Assembly: GCF_023078275.1 (NCBI RefSeq)
Contig: NC_062978.1
Coordinates: 19,615,883 to 19,679,882 of the forward strand
Length of the DNA stretch: 64,000 bases
Reading direction: 5' to 3'
Source: Leguminivora glycinivorella
Taxonomy: Eukaryota > Arthropoda > Insecta > Lepidoptera > Tortricidae
Below the pieces are notes generated by a model, which did no database searches, was not told the DNA's origin, and saw only the letters and a program-made list of their open reading frames with translations. This document shows positions 22,856-34,915 of the stretch, in pieces (position 1 is the first letter of the stretch; every line of letters starts with the position of its first letter). Both the position numbers and the translations under genes were made by a program.

Positions 22856-23105
22856 AGGTGCGACCACAGCGCTGCTTAAAAAACGGTGACGGTACGGAAT
22901 CGCAGTGACGCATCGTATCCGTACCGTTTTTACCGCATGGTCCACAGACCGCTGATTATAATACGCAGACGGTAGGTACGGAAACGCAGTGACTTTCGTA
23001 TGGGACACGGTGTGGGGAGCATGCAGTAAAAATGGTACGGATACGATGCGTCACTGCGATTTCGTATACCGTCGCCGTTTTTTAAGTCACGGTGTGGTTG
23101 CACCT
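22856..23105. mobile_element. 250-bp foldback MITE, PIF/Harbinger-like
   Basis: The arms of roughly 85-90 bp are imperfect complements: aggtgcgaccacagcg at the left, gtgtggttgcacct at the right, with gacgcatcgtatccgtacc and its complement inside. A 3-bp duplication TTA (22853-22855 and 23106-23108) fits PIF/Harbinger. Non-coding and nested in the 4.5-kb element. Confidence 0.75.
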
Positions 23106-23570
23106 TTAATCGAAACGACCTACTTGGTACCTACTTGAAATTCTCTAGAAGCCTCTGATTTAAGAGCAATTTTTAACATACTCTGTTTTAGTTCTTTTTC
23201 TTTTTATCTTTGGATATAATCGTAGCCGAATGAAAGAATATAACGCAACATACAGTAGCAAAAAAGTTCGTAAATTATAAATCCATTTTTAAAATTGAGT
23301 ACTTAAAGTGACTTCATTATTCCGTTTCGTAGGAGTAAATGATCCATCGTAACGTGTATTGCTTCTTGGAAGGCTCGAACGTAACGATAAATTGCTTCGT
23401 GTATGGCTGGCAATTTCAATGCGATCGATCGCCACGATATTCGTCCAGTCGATCAAAGCGATTAATCGTACCGTGTATGGGGCCTTTAATAGGGACTGCA
23501 CTGTCATATTTTTTGCAATATGTTAAATTGAATCTTATCACTGAGCCATAAAGTCGTCTGTATCGAAAAC

Positions 23571-23672
23571 GGTCCACGTGAGAGGGCGACGAGATTGGTC
23601 TGGTGTCTCACTCGCACAATGTCTATAATGTGCATGTGAGACACCAGCCCAAACTTTGTCCTCTCATGTGGC
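23571..23672. mobile_element. Small imperfect palindrome (MITE-like)
   Basis: The left arm (ggtccacgtgagagg ... ctggtgtctcac) pairs with the right arm (gtgagacaccag ... cctctcatgtggcc) around a short centre. Non-coding. Confidence 0.6.
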
Positions 23673-26355
23673 CGAACCTGGGACCGGAGATATAAAATCT
23701 ATGGACTAAACAAACTTTTTGGCCAATTTTCTCTGTCCGGTTTGCCAAAAAATAATTTGACATTTTTTTTTGGCATTTTATGGCCTGGTATCTAGACCTT
23801 TAAGCCAAGTCTTTATTTTTGATAGTGACTGTCACTAATAAAGTTACCATTATGTTACCATTATTAATAAATTAATTTAGTTTATATTAAAGTAGCTAAC
23901 AAACCGCCGCGCTAACATCTGTTTATAATACTGACAGTTGATGAATGACAGTAATTAGTTGTGGCAAAAATGTCTCATATAAAAGACCTCGTGATTCGTG
24001 CTTTTACGTTCTCTCTAATGCTAAAAAAATTAGGTATAATGGTAATCGCAAGTAATAATCGTTTCAGCTTAAGACGAGAGTGAGCGACATCATTTGCCAT
24101 TTCTGTCACACCTATGCACTGTGATTGCCAAGCGAGGTGCGTGCGCGCAGGAATAAAAAGTACCTCATCTCTTTGAGACGCCGCCTTAATCTAAACAAAC
24201 AATACTCATATCTTGTGAAACACGAATCCAAATTTACATTCACAGCATGAATATTTATGTATTGAAGCTTTTACGCTTGTTGAAGAAACTTAAATAAAAC
24301 AGATTATAACTATGGCAACATTACTTCCATATACTTGTATCTCTATTCCTACAAATTGTATATTTAGACTGTTGTACACAATACAGTAATTATTACTACT
24401 AGTACTACTACTATACTTTTTGTTCAGGTTTTTGTAGAGGATTATTTGGAACTTATTTACAGACCTTTTATCTTTTAGACCTTGTATTATGACTGTGGGT
24501 ATATGTCTACCAATACATCTGCCACCAACAACATGGTAATGCCAAGGAATGACACTGATTCCGTATTGTTAGGAACGAGAGCTCGTGCGCGCCTAAGAAT
24601 AAATCAGATGCAGTGGTGTGGTCTCATCTCAACACAAGAAGTCTATATGGCTTGTTGGGAAGCAAACCGATGTCACCGGGGCCATCAGCTACACGTATTA
24701 AGATAGTTAAATATTTTGCATACATAATAATATTTTAGGGTCTGCTTGATAAATTATTTATAACTATAGATATTGCACAATTATTGATCAATCCATCATT
24801 GATAACTCATTAAATATTATTTGTACATAAGTATTTAATTTGATAACTAGAAATATTCAACTGGCAAAAACATTATTTTGAAGTATTTTTATAACATGTC
24901 TACAAAAGAGTATGAAAATAAATAATTTTGTATATGAACAACTAGATAATTTGAAATATTTATTTATGTTCACAGTATTACAATCAGAATATGTGGACAT
25001 ATGCAGTTACTCAATCCTATCAAGTGATGGTACTTAATTTGATATATGGATCTATTCAATAAGTTTCCGTAATATTTTACCGTGCAAATGTTGATAACTT
25101 AAAATATGCAATATAAGACATTTGTTTACCTAAAAGATGTTATAAGAGGAACAAGTTTTTCTATTGATCATTTGAGTAAAATATTAAGTAACCGCTTAAA
25201 ATTAGCTCGTTGTGATCTTAGCTGCACTTACAGTTAATAAAAAAAGTTTTCTGCATACACCGAAACAAGATATTTATACATTTTAGGCTTTTATTTTCAT
25301 CTTTTTTTCAGATAAGTATGGTTTATTACACAATTAAAACATTAAGGCGGTTTATTAGATTAATAGTCATGTTCCTACCAATAAAGGTTTATTGGTATGA
25401 TCATGACTGACATGATTTACACTACACTTGTTTATAATGAATAAGTGATCATCTTGGAAGGTCAATATAAGTACACTTAGTTGGTTTTCAATAGATATTT
25501 TGACATTGTATGATTAACATTTGATGTTAATAATTAATTACAATTGAATACAGTTTTACTAAAGAGTTTACACATAGGCTCAGGAGTAACTTGATACCTT
25601 GATTGCTCCATAATTTTAGTTTGGACCTCATAATGTCCTTCGATGTTCAAAACCTATTACGCATTTGATTTCTATTTTGAGCGTCAATTGACATTTAAAT
25701 AAATATTCACATTTTAACAGAATAGCATTGAGGGCTACGCTTTAATATCTCAGTTTATCATTTTTTTCATTCTATTCAAACAATTTACTATTTGTACAAG
25801 TAGGTTTATACGATTATGCACTGTGATTCGCATTTGAACTTTATTTCATATAAAGACATGTTCAAATGTTAGCGGAGGAGCTTAATAAGTCCATTTTGAT
25901 ATCTTAATTTGTTCGGTTTTGCACGCTTAGCATAATATTTCACTTAACTTGATATGTCGTTATATCATAGCATAACATTTCACTAAACTTGATATGTCGT
26001 TATGTCAAAATGCAAGTTAAGAATACAATGATTGTGATAAAAAGCATAAGTAAATATGTCAAATGATGTACTATGTTATAAATTTTAGCGAAGTTTAACA
26101 GTAAGACATGTTCATGTATGAACCGAGAAGTGATAAAACAAAAGGCATAATAACTCGATTCGTCAAATAAATGTCGTTCAATTTCGAGATATTCACTTGA
26201 TTTCAAAACCAATAACTTCAAAATTAATGTATTAAACTGGCTGTCTTTTTTATACATATAAATATAGACCCATTGGAATCGATTGCGCCAATAAAAAAAA
26301 AATAACGTAAGTGAAGATGTCAACTTCTTCCCGCCCAGTACGGAGTTATGCTATT

Positions 26356-27151
26356 CAACATTGTTTTTTGTGTCGACTGTGTAAGTTGTCACTAAAATAT
26401 TTACTTCTTTATTTAAATAAAAGTTATAACAGTGAATTTAATCTTTCATTAATGCTATTAAAAAAGTAATCTAAGAAGTTTTAGCGATATGCCATTCCTC
26501 CCTCCATAAATAAGTATATTTGCATATCTATAGATTGAGATCTCCGTCGTGGAGCACATAACAAATTTGCCTTCGCCCTAAATGTAAAATGTGCTAATGA
26601 ATTTCAAGTGAGCGGGCTAATATTAACGCTGCACTCGCAAAAGGCAATAAATGTAAATTCCATAGGCGGTGCTAATTGCCACTGCTACCCCTTACTGGAT
26701 AAATATTTATACAAATCCAATACTTGGATTTAAAATTCGAATTTTGTTGAATCATGCCGTTTGATGTATCGTTTTATAAAAATATTGTATTTTGTAATTA
26801 ACGGACGATTTGAAAATGGCAATTGATATAAATAATGAACCTTCATTTGATTCTCCTTCATCTAGTATAAGATGTTTATGAAAATTGTGCTCTTAAAATA
26901 AATGATATATCTAATTGAAATTTCGTGGTCAAATGTTTTACTTAATTTCATCATGAACGTCATGCATGAAACATCAATAAAATCACATACTCGTAAATAT
27001 TGAACAATAATGTAAAAACATTGTGTAATCATGGAAATTAACAATTATTTATACACATACCTTTTCACGTCAACGGCGAACCTGAAACAAATCAATTAAA
27101 ACATTATTTATACAGATTCGTCAAACAAAGCCACATGTTAAAGTAATTCAT
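26356..27151. other. No gene recognised
   Basis: AT-rich intergenic DNA. Confidence 0.4.
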
Positions 27152-27530
27152 ATTAGGGTCATTATTTCAATGCATGAAACTGTGTTCAGACTTGATGTAC
27201 AGAAAAGTATACGTAGTAAATGATATTTTATTAACTTTTCGTGTTTATTTTGTTAATACTATTATCGTCCAATAATGTTTTTTAGAACATTGTAAGATAT
27301 TTTTCTGAAATTTCCGATTTACGTAATAAACATCACGCTACGTGGTCAGTTCGAATGAGACATCGTCTACTGCTCACTACTGTTAAAAATACATATTTAG
27401 CAAAAACGCAATGTTAACTGTATATACTTATGTGGAAGTATGTTGGCTATATATAAAACAAAAGCACAAAAAATACAGCAATGATGAATATCAATATTGA
27501 CAAGATTTAATTTGTTCCTAAAACCATCAT

Positions 27531-27982
27531 CACTTTCGTGGTCACTCATATTTAGTAATATTTTTGGCAAAAAAACTGGTCATATCGAAGTATTTATACG
27601 TTTTTTAAATACTAGCAACACCGATACTCTGCGTCAAAAGTTTGGTAAATAGTTGGACACCGATGACGGACATCATTTATGAGTAATAAAATAATATTGT
27701 ATCTTGTCAAGTCTGTGTCAAAGATCGTGCGTCACTTTTGTTGACTTAAGTTTAGGTAAGTGTTTAATTATTAAATTATATTAATATGCTTAATTCATGC
27801 TTTCTGGGGTTAATTTACACGTCGACCATGTAATTCCGTTATAACTTAAAAACTATTCAGTATAAATCCGTTAAAGCAGACTATCGTCACTTTCGTGGTC
27901 GTCACTTTCGTGATCCGTCACTTTCGTGGTCAAAAGTCACTTTCGTGGTCGGACACGAAAGTGACTTTTGACCACGAAAATG
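27531..27982. repeat. Cluster of cactttcgtggtc motifs
   Basis: Exact cactttcgtg decamers lie at 27531, 27888, 27903, 27919 and 27938, with the inverse at 27954 and a degenerate inverse at 27973. The copies from 27938 on form a palindrome. More copies occur at 29066 and (degenerate) 29229 and 29246, close to the other end of the element. Confidence 0.85.
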
Positions 27983-28149
27983 ATGCATCGGGAGATGAAT
28001 TTGTTAAATTTAATTATTAAATTAAAGTTCTTTGTAAGATATATGCTTATAATACTTTGACATGTGTGACACCTATATGTAGAAATAGTACGAAGTGGTA
28101 AATATTAGTATTTTGGTGATTTAATTTATAAAATAAGTTTTACAGTTCA

Positions 28150-28950
28150 ATTATGCCAAAATGTCTGAAAAAATTTGAACGGATGCCAATGTCATTCATA
28201 GCAGAAGTAAGGTAGTAAGCTAGAGAAAGATATTAAATAAGAAAAGAAAATGGATTATTATTTAAAAAAAAAATACCGTTTAAATACCATAGCTGTGTTC
28301 ACGAGAAGATAATTACTTCTCGTGAACAAAGCTATGCGAAAAAACTGGAGGGATCGAGCTAAACGTTCTACAGGGATAGAATAAAGCAAAACAAGCCAAA
28401 TATACTAAAAGAATTATTAGAGAAGAAACGCCACCTTCAAGTGAAATATCAGAACATAACCCATCCCCTTCGCGCGCGTCTGTGGGTAAAAAAGCGACTC
28501 TTAAAAATCGCAGAAAATTAAAACACGATTATGTCGATTATTTAAGAAGGTGCAAATATTATAGACACTAGATTGGCAAATTTAAATGACAGATAAGAGA
28601 AAAAAAAACAAAAAACAATTTAAAAGAGCAAAGAAAAGCTTGAAAAAGGAAATAATATGAAATCAAAACAAGATTCCCAAGGAAAAACGAAATCGATTAG
28701 TAAACTTAGATTAAAGAAGACATAGTTAAGTTTTATTTAGAAGACATCGATATCTGTAGATATCTGCTGGCAAAAAAGAGACGATAGCAAAAAATAAGCT
28801 TATTAAACAAATACACCGTAAAGTTCTGGAACAACGCGATCACAGGAAAACGTTTACTCGGAAAAACCTTATTCGAAAATCATCTAAGTGACAATTCAAC
28901 AGAAAGTCTGGATGTTTGATATGAAAGTGTACAACATACATACCATACCG
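28150..28950 (+). pseudogene. Decayed Lys/Arg-rich transposon gene
   Basis: No long frame is open, but interrupted plus-strand translations are dense in Lys, Arg and Glu, for example FYLEDIDICRYLLAKKR near 28735-28785 and KQIHRKVLEQRDHRKTF near 28806-28856, in different frames with stops between. The FYL-D-ISR-PGKK-type pattern recalls a group of uncharacterised Lys-rich proteins seen in many copies in invertebrate genomes; that link is from memory. At least several frameshifts are needed, so it is a pseudogene at best. Confidence 0.4.
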
Positions 28951-29430
28951 ATCTAAAAATAATAGGTATCACATTTAAAACAATATTTGATTCAATTACA
29001 GTGATTAAATTCAGACGTTAAGGCGTAGACTAAATTGGGTAACTAAAGTGATGATTTGAATTCGTCACTTTCGTGAGCAAGTTATTTTTATTTTTTTTAA
29101 TGAACGTGCAATGTTTATGTCAAGTTCATTGCTACCTGACTGATTGCAATCGATGGTTCCTAAATCATGTTATAACTGTAATTTCTATTATATATGTAAA
29201 AGGCTTAAAATCTGATTAAGTGTTATTTTTCGTGGTCATCATGGTCACTTTCGTTACCACCAAATATAGTTTTTTGAGTTTTTTTTACATAAATAATTAT
29301 TTTTGATCTCTAACACCATTAAAACTTTGATTTGTATATCTGAATACATCCATAATAAACAAAAAACTAATCAAAAAGAGCATTTTTGTTTTTGAACATT
29401 TTTAGAACCCCTTGAAATAATGACCCATTA

Positions 29431-31294
29431 ACAAAAATATTTTACGGATTACTTTACTTTTACATCAATATAAACATAATTAAATTCAGTTATGGTGCAG
29501 GTATATAATAGTCCAGTATGGTACACCATACTACAGTTCGGGTTAAAAAAAATTAGAAATGCCGGGACGTGTACCTAGCGGTTTATTATGATGGAGGGAT
29601 TTATATTATACATAAAAATAAGGTTTTATAATACAGTAGTTGCTTGGACAGTTGGATATTATGCAAAAAATTGGCGACGAAACTGATTAAAGTTATTTAA
29701 ATTGGTAAGCTCATCTCAGCTTAACCTAGCTAAAGTAAAATTAAAACATTCAATAGGTAACTTTGCTCACACGTACTCGGCACAAGCCCAGCCAAACTGA
29801 TTCCACATGCAAATAAAATTCACAATAAAAACTTCAGCCGAACGCCAGTTCACTACTCACGCATATAAATCAAAAAGATCCTTTGACACAAAGATTGCTA
29901 AGTCGAGCCATACGCCATCCGACTATGAAACGACTTTCTTGAATTCGAAATTCGCAGTAAGTGAGATTCAGAAAACAAATGGCGCGACGGAATCTTAGGA
30001 ATGCGATGCTTTGACGTTTCGCTTCTGTGGGTTCCGTTGCGTTGCAGTTTCGGAATTTGAGGTAAATTTAATTCTGCAATCGGGATGCCGCCGTCAGTTC
30101 ATTTTTGAAGGATTTGCTGCCCTTGAGACTACATGAAAGTTATAAGCTTTTTAGATATTATTTATTATTATTTGTTTAAGCATTTCTATTTTCCTGCAAG
30201 TATCATACTCAAATAAGATTTTTCACAAAAATTAGAAATCCTTTTCATCTAGAATTTACGATAAGTCTGTAAAAAAAACAACACATTCAACTATCGAGAC
30301 ATGACGAAATTCCTCCAAAACAATTTTAATCTCACGAGTCAGTCTTTGAACCAACTTGTATCTTTTACCTTTTTATCCGGATCTTTACAATGGTTCGCTA
30401 GTTCGTGCTCAAATACCAACTTAGACAAAGGGGGGCACCACGGGGAGGTACCTTGTGCCCAGTACAGTTCGAATTTGGAATTGTTAGAACTTTCCCAGTT
30501 TTACGCTTCCTTTTATCTCTTCGGAAGTGTTTCTGTGTTAAATTATTTTTTTCTTTTACTTTCTTTTATGATGCGTGTGTGAGTAATGTCTGGGTACGTG
30601 CCGACTTTAGTGTTTGAGAGCGATATTGTCTTCCGTGAGTTTCTTATAGTTTTAATGTGTTGAGTTGAGTCTTATAGTTTAAGCTTTTCGTTTGTGTGCA
30701 GAAGTTTTTTAGCTCTTGACATAGATGTTTCATTAGATGATTAGGTACTTACATTTAATGCCTTTATATATTTCTCTTTCATTAACTTCTTTAGATTCTT
30801 ATAGCTTTAAGTGACCTTGTTAACCGAAGAAAATCATATAAGTATACTAAATATTACCTAAGCCACTTTCAGTTCCTCTGCAAGTAGTGGCTTTTAAAAA
30901 TAAATATTTATACTTAAGAAGATGTACATTTATCACAAAATCCAACACAAAGTCATCAATGGAGTGTTAACGAAATTTCATTATCTCGTATTTAAGCGGT
31001 ATTATTATAGAGGATGGATAACAAGAAGCGTCAATATTAATTTTGCCGGCGCGCGATTTCTGGAGCGCCCTATATTGTTCCTTGGCGGTAATTAATGAAA
31101 AAGCGCCTTGAGTTTGAGAGTGTTTTTGGTAATTGCCACGTCTTGAATAAAATTTGATGGCGTACTTGGGTAGACGTAGACGTACAAGTTTAAACAGACA
31201 TGCATGGTAATTAATGTATAGTTTAGAACAATTATTTACAACTAGAAGAGATAACTGCAATAGTTTGATTTGTACCTTTTACGAAACACTTTAC
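29431..31294. other. No gene recognised
   Basis: The frames at 29807-29998 and 30301-30582 show no domain or splice context. Otherwise AT-rich. Confidence 0.4.
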
Positions 31295-31750
31295 CAGGGA
31301 TAATTCTTTATAATGTTAACCGATTTAAACAGTTTTTACTTTATTGGAAAGAAGACGGTTTACGTAACATCTCGTATTAATTTGAAGGACGATATACATT
31401 CGCAAGGGTGGGTAACTTGAAAGTAAAAATATGAAAAGTTTTTTGTGAATTAAAAAAAAAGTTTCCAAGATACAAACAAGATTATATTTTTCCTGTAATA
31501 TTTAGCATAAAACCAATGTTTCCTAAAATTTTCATAATTTTTAGTTGGTAAACTTCGGAGATAAGGGGGGGGGGAACGGTATTTTTTTTTATATTTTCCT
31601 TCAAAATTCTTTTTTTTTCCACAGCAAAAAAATTATAAAAAATAGTTTATTTACGTTCAATTTGCGCTCTTTCTAACGATATCTCACTTGACCTAGTAAC
31701 TTGAAATTTACAGTTTGCTCCCCATTCATTTTGGCCATTTTCTACAATTT
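31295..31750 (+). repeat. Direct repeat copy 1
   Basis: From cagggataattctttataa to gccattttctacaattt this is almost identical to 32197-32654. Differences are confined mainly to the G-run near 31567 and the T/A runs. Copy starts are 902 bp apart. It is internal sequence of the element described at 31978. Confidence 0.9.
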
Positions 31751-31977
31751 AAATTTATTTTATTTTGTTTCATGGAAAACCAACAGCGCTATATGTATCT
31801 ATACAATTACAATAAAAAGTACAAAACCAATTACAGGTTTTCACTTATAGCTACATAATAAATTATGAAAGAAAAAATGTATGCCCAACTTAATCATACA
31901 TCCAAATTCCCATAGCATGACATACTGTCATACGTAGGTACAGATGATATATGTATACTAAGCAATAAAAACATAAA

Positions 31978-32838
31978 AACAAAACCGGCCAAGTGCGAGT
32001 CGGACTCGCCCACCGAGGGTCCCGTACAAACTTTCTTTCAAACTACCTAGTTAAAATAATCTCATGTTTTCATATAACTCTAATGACTTGACTAGAAGAC
32101 AAAAGTATAGGTACTAATGAGCATTATTGTGTATAGCGCCATGTCTTGGTGAATTCGCTAACTAATTTGCGCGACCTGTATACTATGTTGGTTTTTCAGG
32201 GATAATTCTTTATAATGTTAACCGATTTAAACAGTTTTTACTTTATTGGAAAGAAGACGGTTTACGTAACATCTCGTATTAATTTGAAGGACGATATACA
32301 TTCGCAAGGGTGGGTAACTTGAAAGTAAAAATATGAAAAGTTTTTTGTGAATTAAAAAAAAAGTTTCCAAGATACAAACAAGATTATATTTTTCCTGTAA
32401 TATTTAGCATAAAACCAATGTTTCCTAAAATTTTCATAATTTTTAGTTGGTAAACTTCGGAGATAAGGGGGGGGGGGGACGGTATTTTTTTTTTTTACAT
32501 TTTCCTTCAAAATTCTTTTTTTTTCCACAGCAAAAAATTATAAAAAATAGTTTATTTACGTTCAATTTGCGCTCTTTCTAACGATATCTCACTTGACCTA
32601 GTAACTTGAAATTTACAGTTTGCTCCCCATTCATTTTGGCCATTTTCTACAATTTTAATTCATAAATTTAAAAAAAAAATACGTTCTTTTTGTAGAGGTT
32701 TACAATGTTCATAACTATTCCAAATTTCAAGTTGATAGCATTAGTAGTTCTCGAGATATTTAGGAATGGGACAGACAGACGGACAGAGTCGCACCATAAG
32801 GGTTCCTGTTTGTACCTTTTTGGTACGGAACCCTAAAA
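31978..32838 (+). mobile_element. Dispersed element, ccggccaagtgcgagtcgg ... ggtacggaaccctaaaa
   Basis: It starts with ccggccaagtgcgagtcgga and ends with 'ttttggtacggaaccctaaa', the two ends of a very common moth repeat. An inverted relative lies at 57002-57542. The interior contains direct repeat copy 2 (32197-32654). Near the end it has the usual 'gacagacagacggacagag' block. Non-coding. Confidence 0.75.
32197..32654 (+). repeat. Direct repeat copy 2
   Basis: Partner of 31295-31750. Here it lies inside the dispersed element, whereas copy 1 lies outside its recognisable start. Confidence 0.9.
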
Positions 32839-34714
32839 ACACAAAAAAGAAGAAAAAGAAGAAGAAGAAATCTTTTGGTGTCTATCTGCCTATATTCAAT
32901 AATATGCCGCTGCCGAGCCGTGCCGTGCGTCAGAAGTTTCATCAGACACGAAGTATTCAATGAGTTATTTATCCAATCTTATTAAATTGCAACGAATTAT
33001 ACTTAAGACTACTTCCATTCTTCGACCCATTCATCCATTCTCATCTAGTTTTGATTCAGAAAATCCATTAACCTTATCTGTTCTTCCGTTAATGGATAAA
33101 GCGCCGACAATGGCCGAAAATCTTTTGATGCCGTTCAATTACGTGGTCAATTACTTAATCCTATAGGCTAACCGATATCACCGGAGACACTATGAAAACT
33201 ATCAGAGCGGCCATCTTTTCCTTATTATTCTGTCTATCAGTCGTGAGAATCTTTTGGCTTCGGGCGAAGTCGGCTCCGTTCGTGTTATTGCTACGAGCAA
33301 TTATTAAGGCATAACTTGACACAGATAAAATAATGTGCTTGATTTTTGACATCCCTAATTAGCTGAAACGATTCGACCTTGAACCTGTCAAAATTTCTTT
33401 TCTCGACAATAGTACTTCATTCTGTGCTTTTGTAGGCCGATACGACAAACTGCTGTGTGTTGTATGAATTTATTTATTCGTATAGCGCATTTACATAAAT
33501 TTTCAAACAATATGTAGCTAGAATTATAAGTCTACATTCAGGGTCCCAAGCCACGAAATTGCGTATGAATGATATTAGATTCTTATCAGATAGGTACCCA
33601 CATAAGCACAACAAGTCCACGTGAATTAACGTGCGAGTGGCATCAATTCGTTACTGAAGTTGTAGTATAAAAATAAAATTGGAACTGTAGTTTTAATGCA
33701 TGTGTTTATTAGTAGGATTTGAGTCGTGACCGATTTACAATGAAAATTTAATAATCGGGTTACCTTTTTACCAATTTTTTTTTACCAGATTTTACCAAAA
33801 CTTGGTTTGATGAGTTTCATAATTACTGAAATAAATCGAGATGTCAGCGATCATCTTACATTTAACCATCTTAATTCATATTTAGTAGGATCAGTCCTTT
33901 TATTCAAAAGTAACACAAAATATCGACAAAACAGGTAGTATCAGAAAGTCGCAACCAAACATAATAAATACATTGAACAAAAATACAACTGTATTTTGTT
34001 GACTTTTTTATTTCTCCCTTTTGACGTTGAGGATATTTATTAGGGGGAAAGCAATCTAACGGCGAATCTATGAAGGCGCCGAGAAGTCTTCTATAGACCA
34101 TAAGTCTGTTAAATGAACCAGAAAATTAGGGGTTTTCTGACCGGCGGGCAAACCAATAAAATAGACGTAGGGGGTTTAAAGCAGACGCGAGATAGTTTAC
34201 GTCTCCTTCTAAAATATGAGATTAGAGGAAGACAGGTGAGAAATAAGTACACACATTATGATGATAGCGTCTGGACTTTTCATTTTCTCAAAGTCGTATT
34301 TGATTAAACAAGGTTCTTCTAAAACAAACTTCTATTGTTAGATGTGTACATATTTTCTTAATTATGGTACTCGTTTGATGGTGTTAGAAAAATAAGAAGT
34401 AAATACATATTTTAGTTGGTTAGTTGCGATCAGTGAAGTGAAAAGAATAGATGCATTTGATTTAGACAGAACTTCATTTTTATCGAGGGCGGTGAATTGC
34501 TTTAGTAGGTTCATCAGAATTTTTTTTTTATAACATAATAAATTATTAATGTTTTTGGATGATTGTATTTATTGTTACTGGCATAGTACAATGTTCTGGG
34601 TGAATATTTGTCTCCTTGACGGTTAATTGTAAAGAATTACAAGTTATAGGGTTTAATTGCTACGTTTAGCTAGGTGATTATTCGGTGAATATTAAAAAAG
34701 CTTTAAACTTTAAT
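32839..34714. other. No gene recognised
   Basis: It contains a purine-rich AAG tract near 32845-32870. No coding or repeat signature otherwise. Confidence 0.4.
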
Positions 34715-34829
34715 CCATCCATACTATATACTATATATACTATATATACTATATACTATTATACTATATATACTATCCATCCATATATACTTATATACTA
34801 TTATACTTTATACTATTATACTAGTTATA
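34715..34829. repeat. tatac/tatat-rich simple repeat
   Basis: An irregular microsatellite of 'atatactatatactat' type precedes the first 1.1-kb unit. A similar stretch (35986-36099) separates the two units. Confidence 0.8.
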
Positions 34830-34854
34830 CTAATATTATAAATGCGAAAGTAAC

Positions 34855-34915
<61 letters not shown>

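Larger units (their letters stand above)
21801..26349. mobile_element. 4.5-kb non-coding element with 30-bp TIRs and 6-bp TSD
   Basis: The left end (21801-21830) begins atagttccgtactgggcggg. The right end (26320-26349) is its complement with two mismatches in 30 (positions 4 and 5). Both share ccgtactgggcgggaagaag. Identical 6-bp duplications gctatt flank the two ends (21795-21800 and 26350-26355). The 4,549-bp interior is AT-rich with no open frame over about 75 codons, and holds nested MITEs at 22573, 22856 and 23571. Superfamily unknown: a 6-bp duplication excludes mariner (TA), piggyBac (TTAA) and hAT (8 bp). Confidence 0.7.
27156..29426 (+). mobile_element. Decayed transposon with gggtcattatttcaa TIRs
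   Basis: The first 15 bases gggtcattatttcaa (27156-27170) are repeated in inverse at 29412-29426. Both borders have atta (27152-27155 and 29427-29430), a possible 4-bp (or TTA) duplication. The subterminal regions on both sides carry copies of cactttcgtg, expected if a transposase binds there. The middle keeps a decayed Lys/Arg-rich coding region. At 2,271 bp it could be a dead autonomous element. Superfamily is not determined. Confidence 0.6.
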
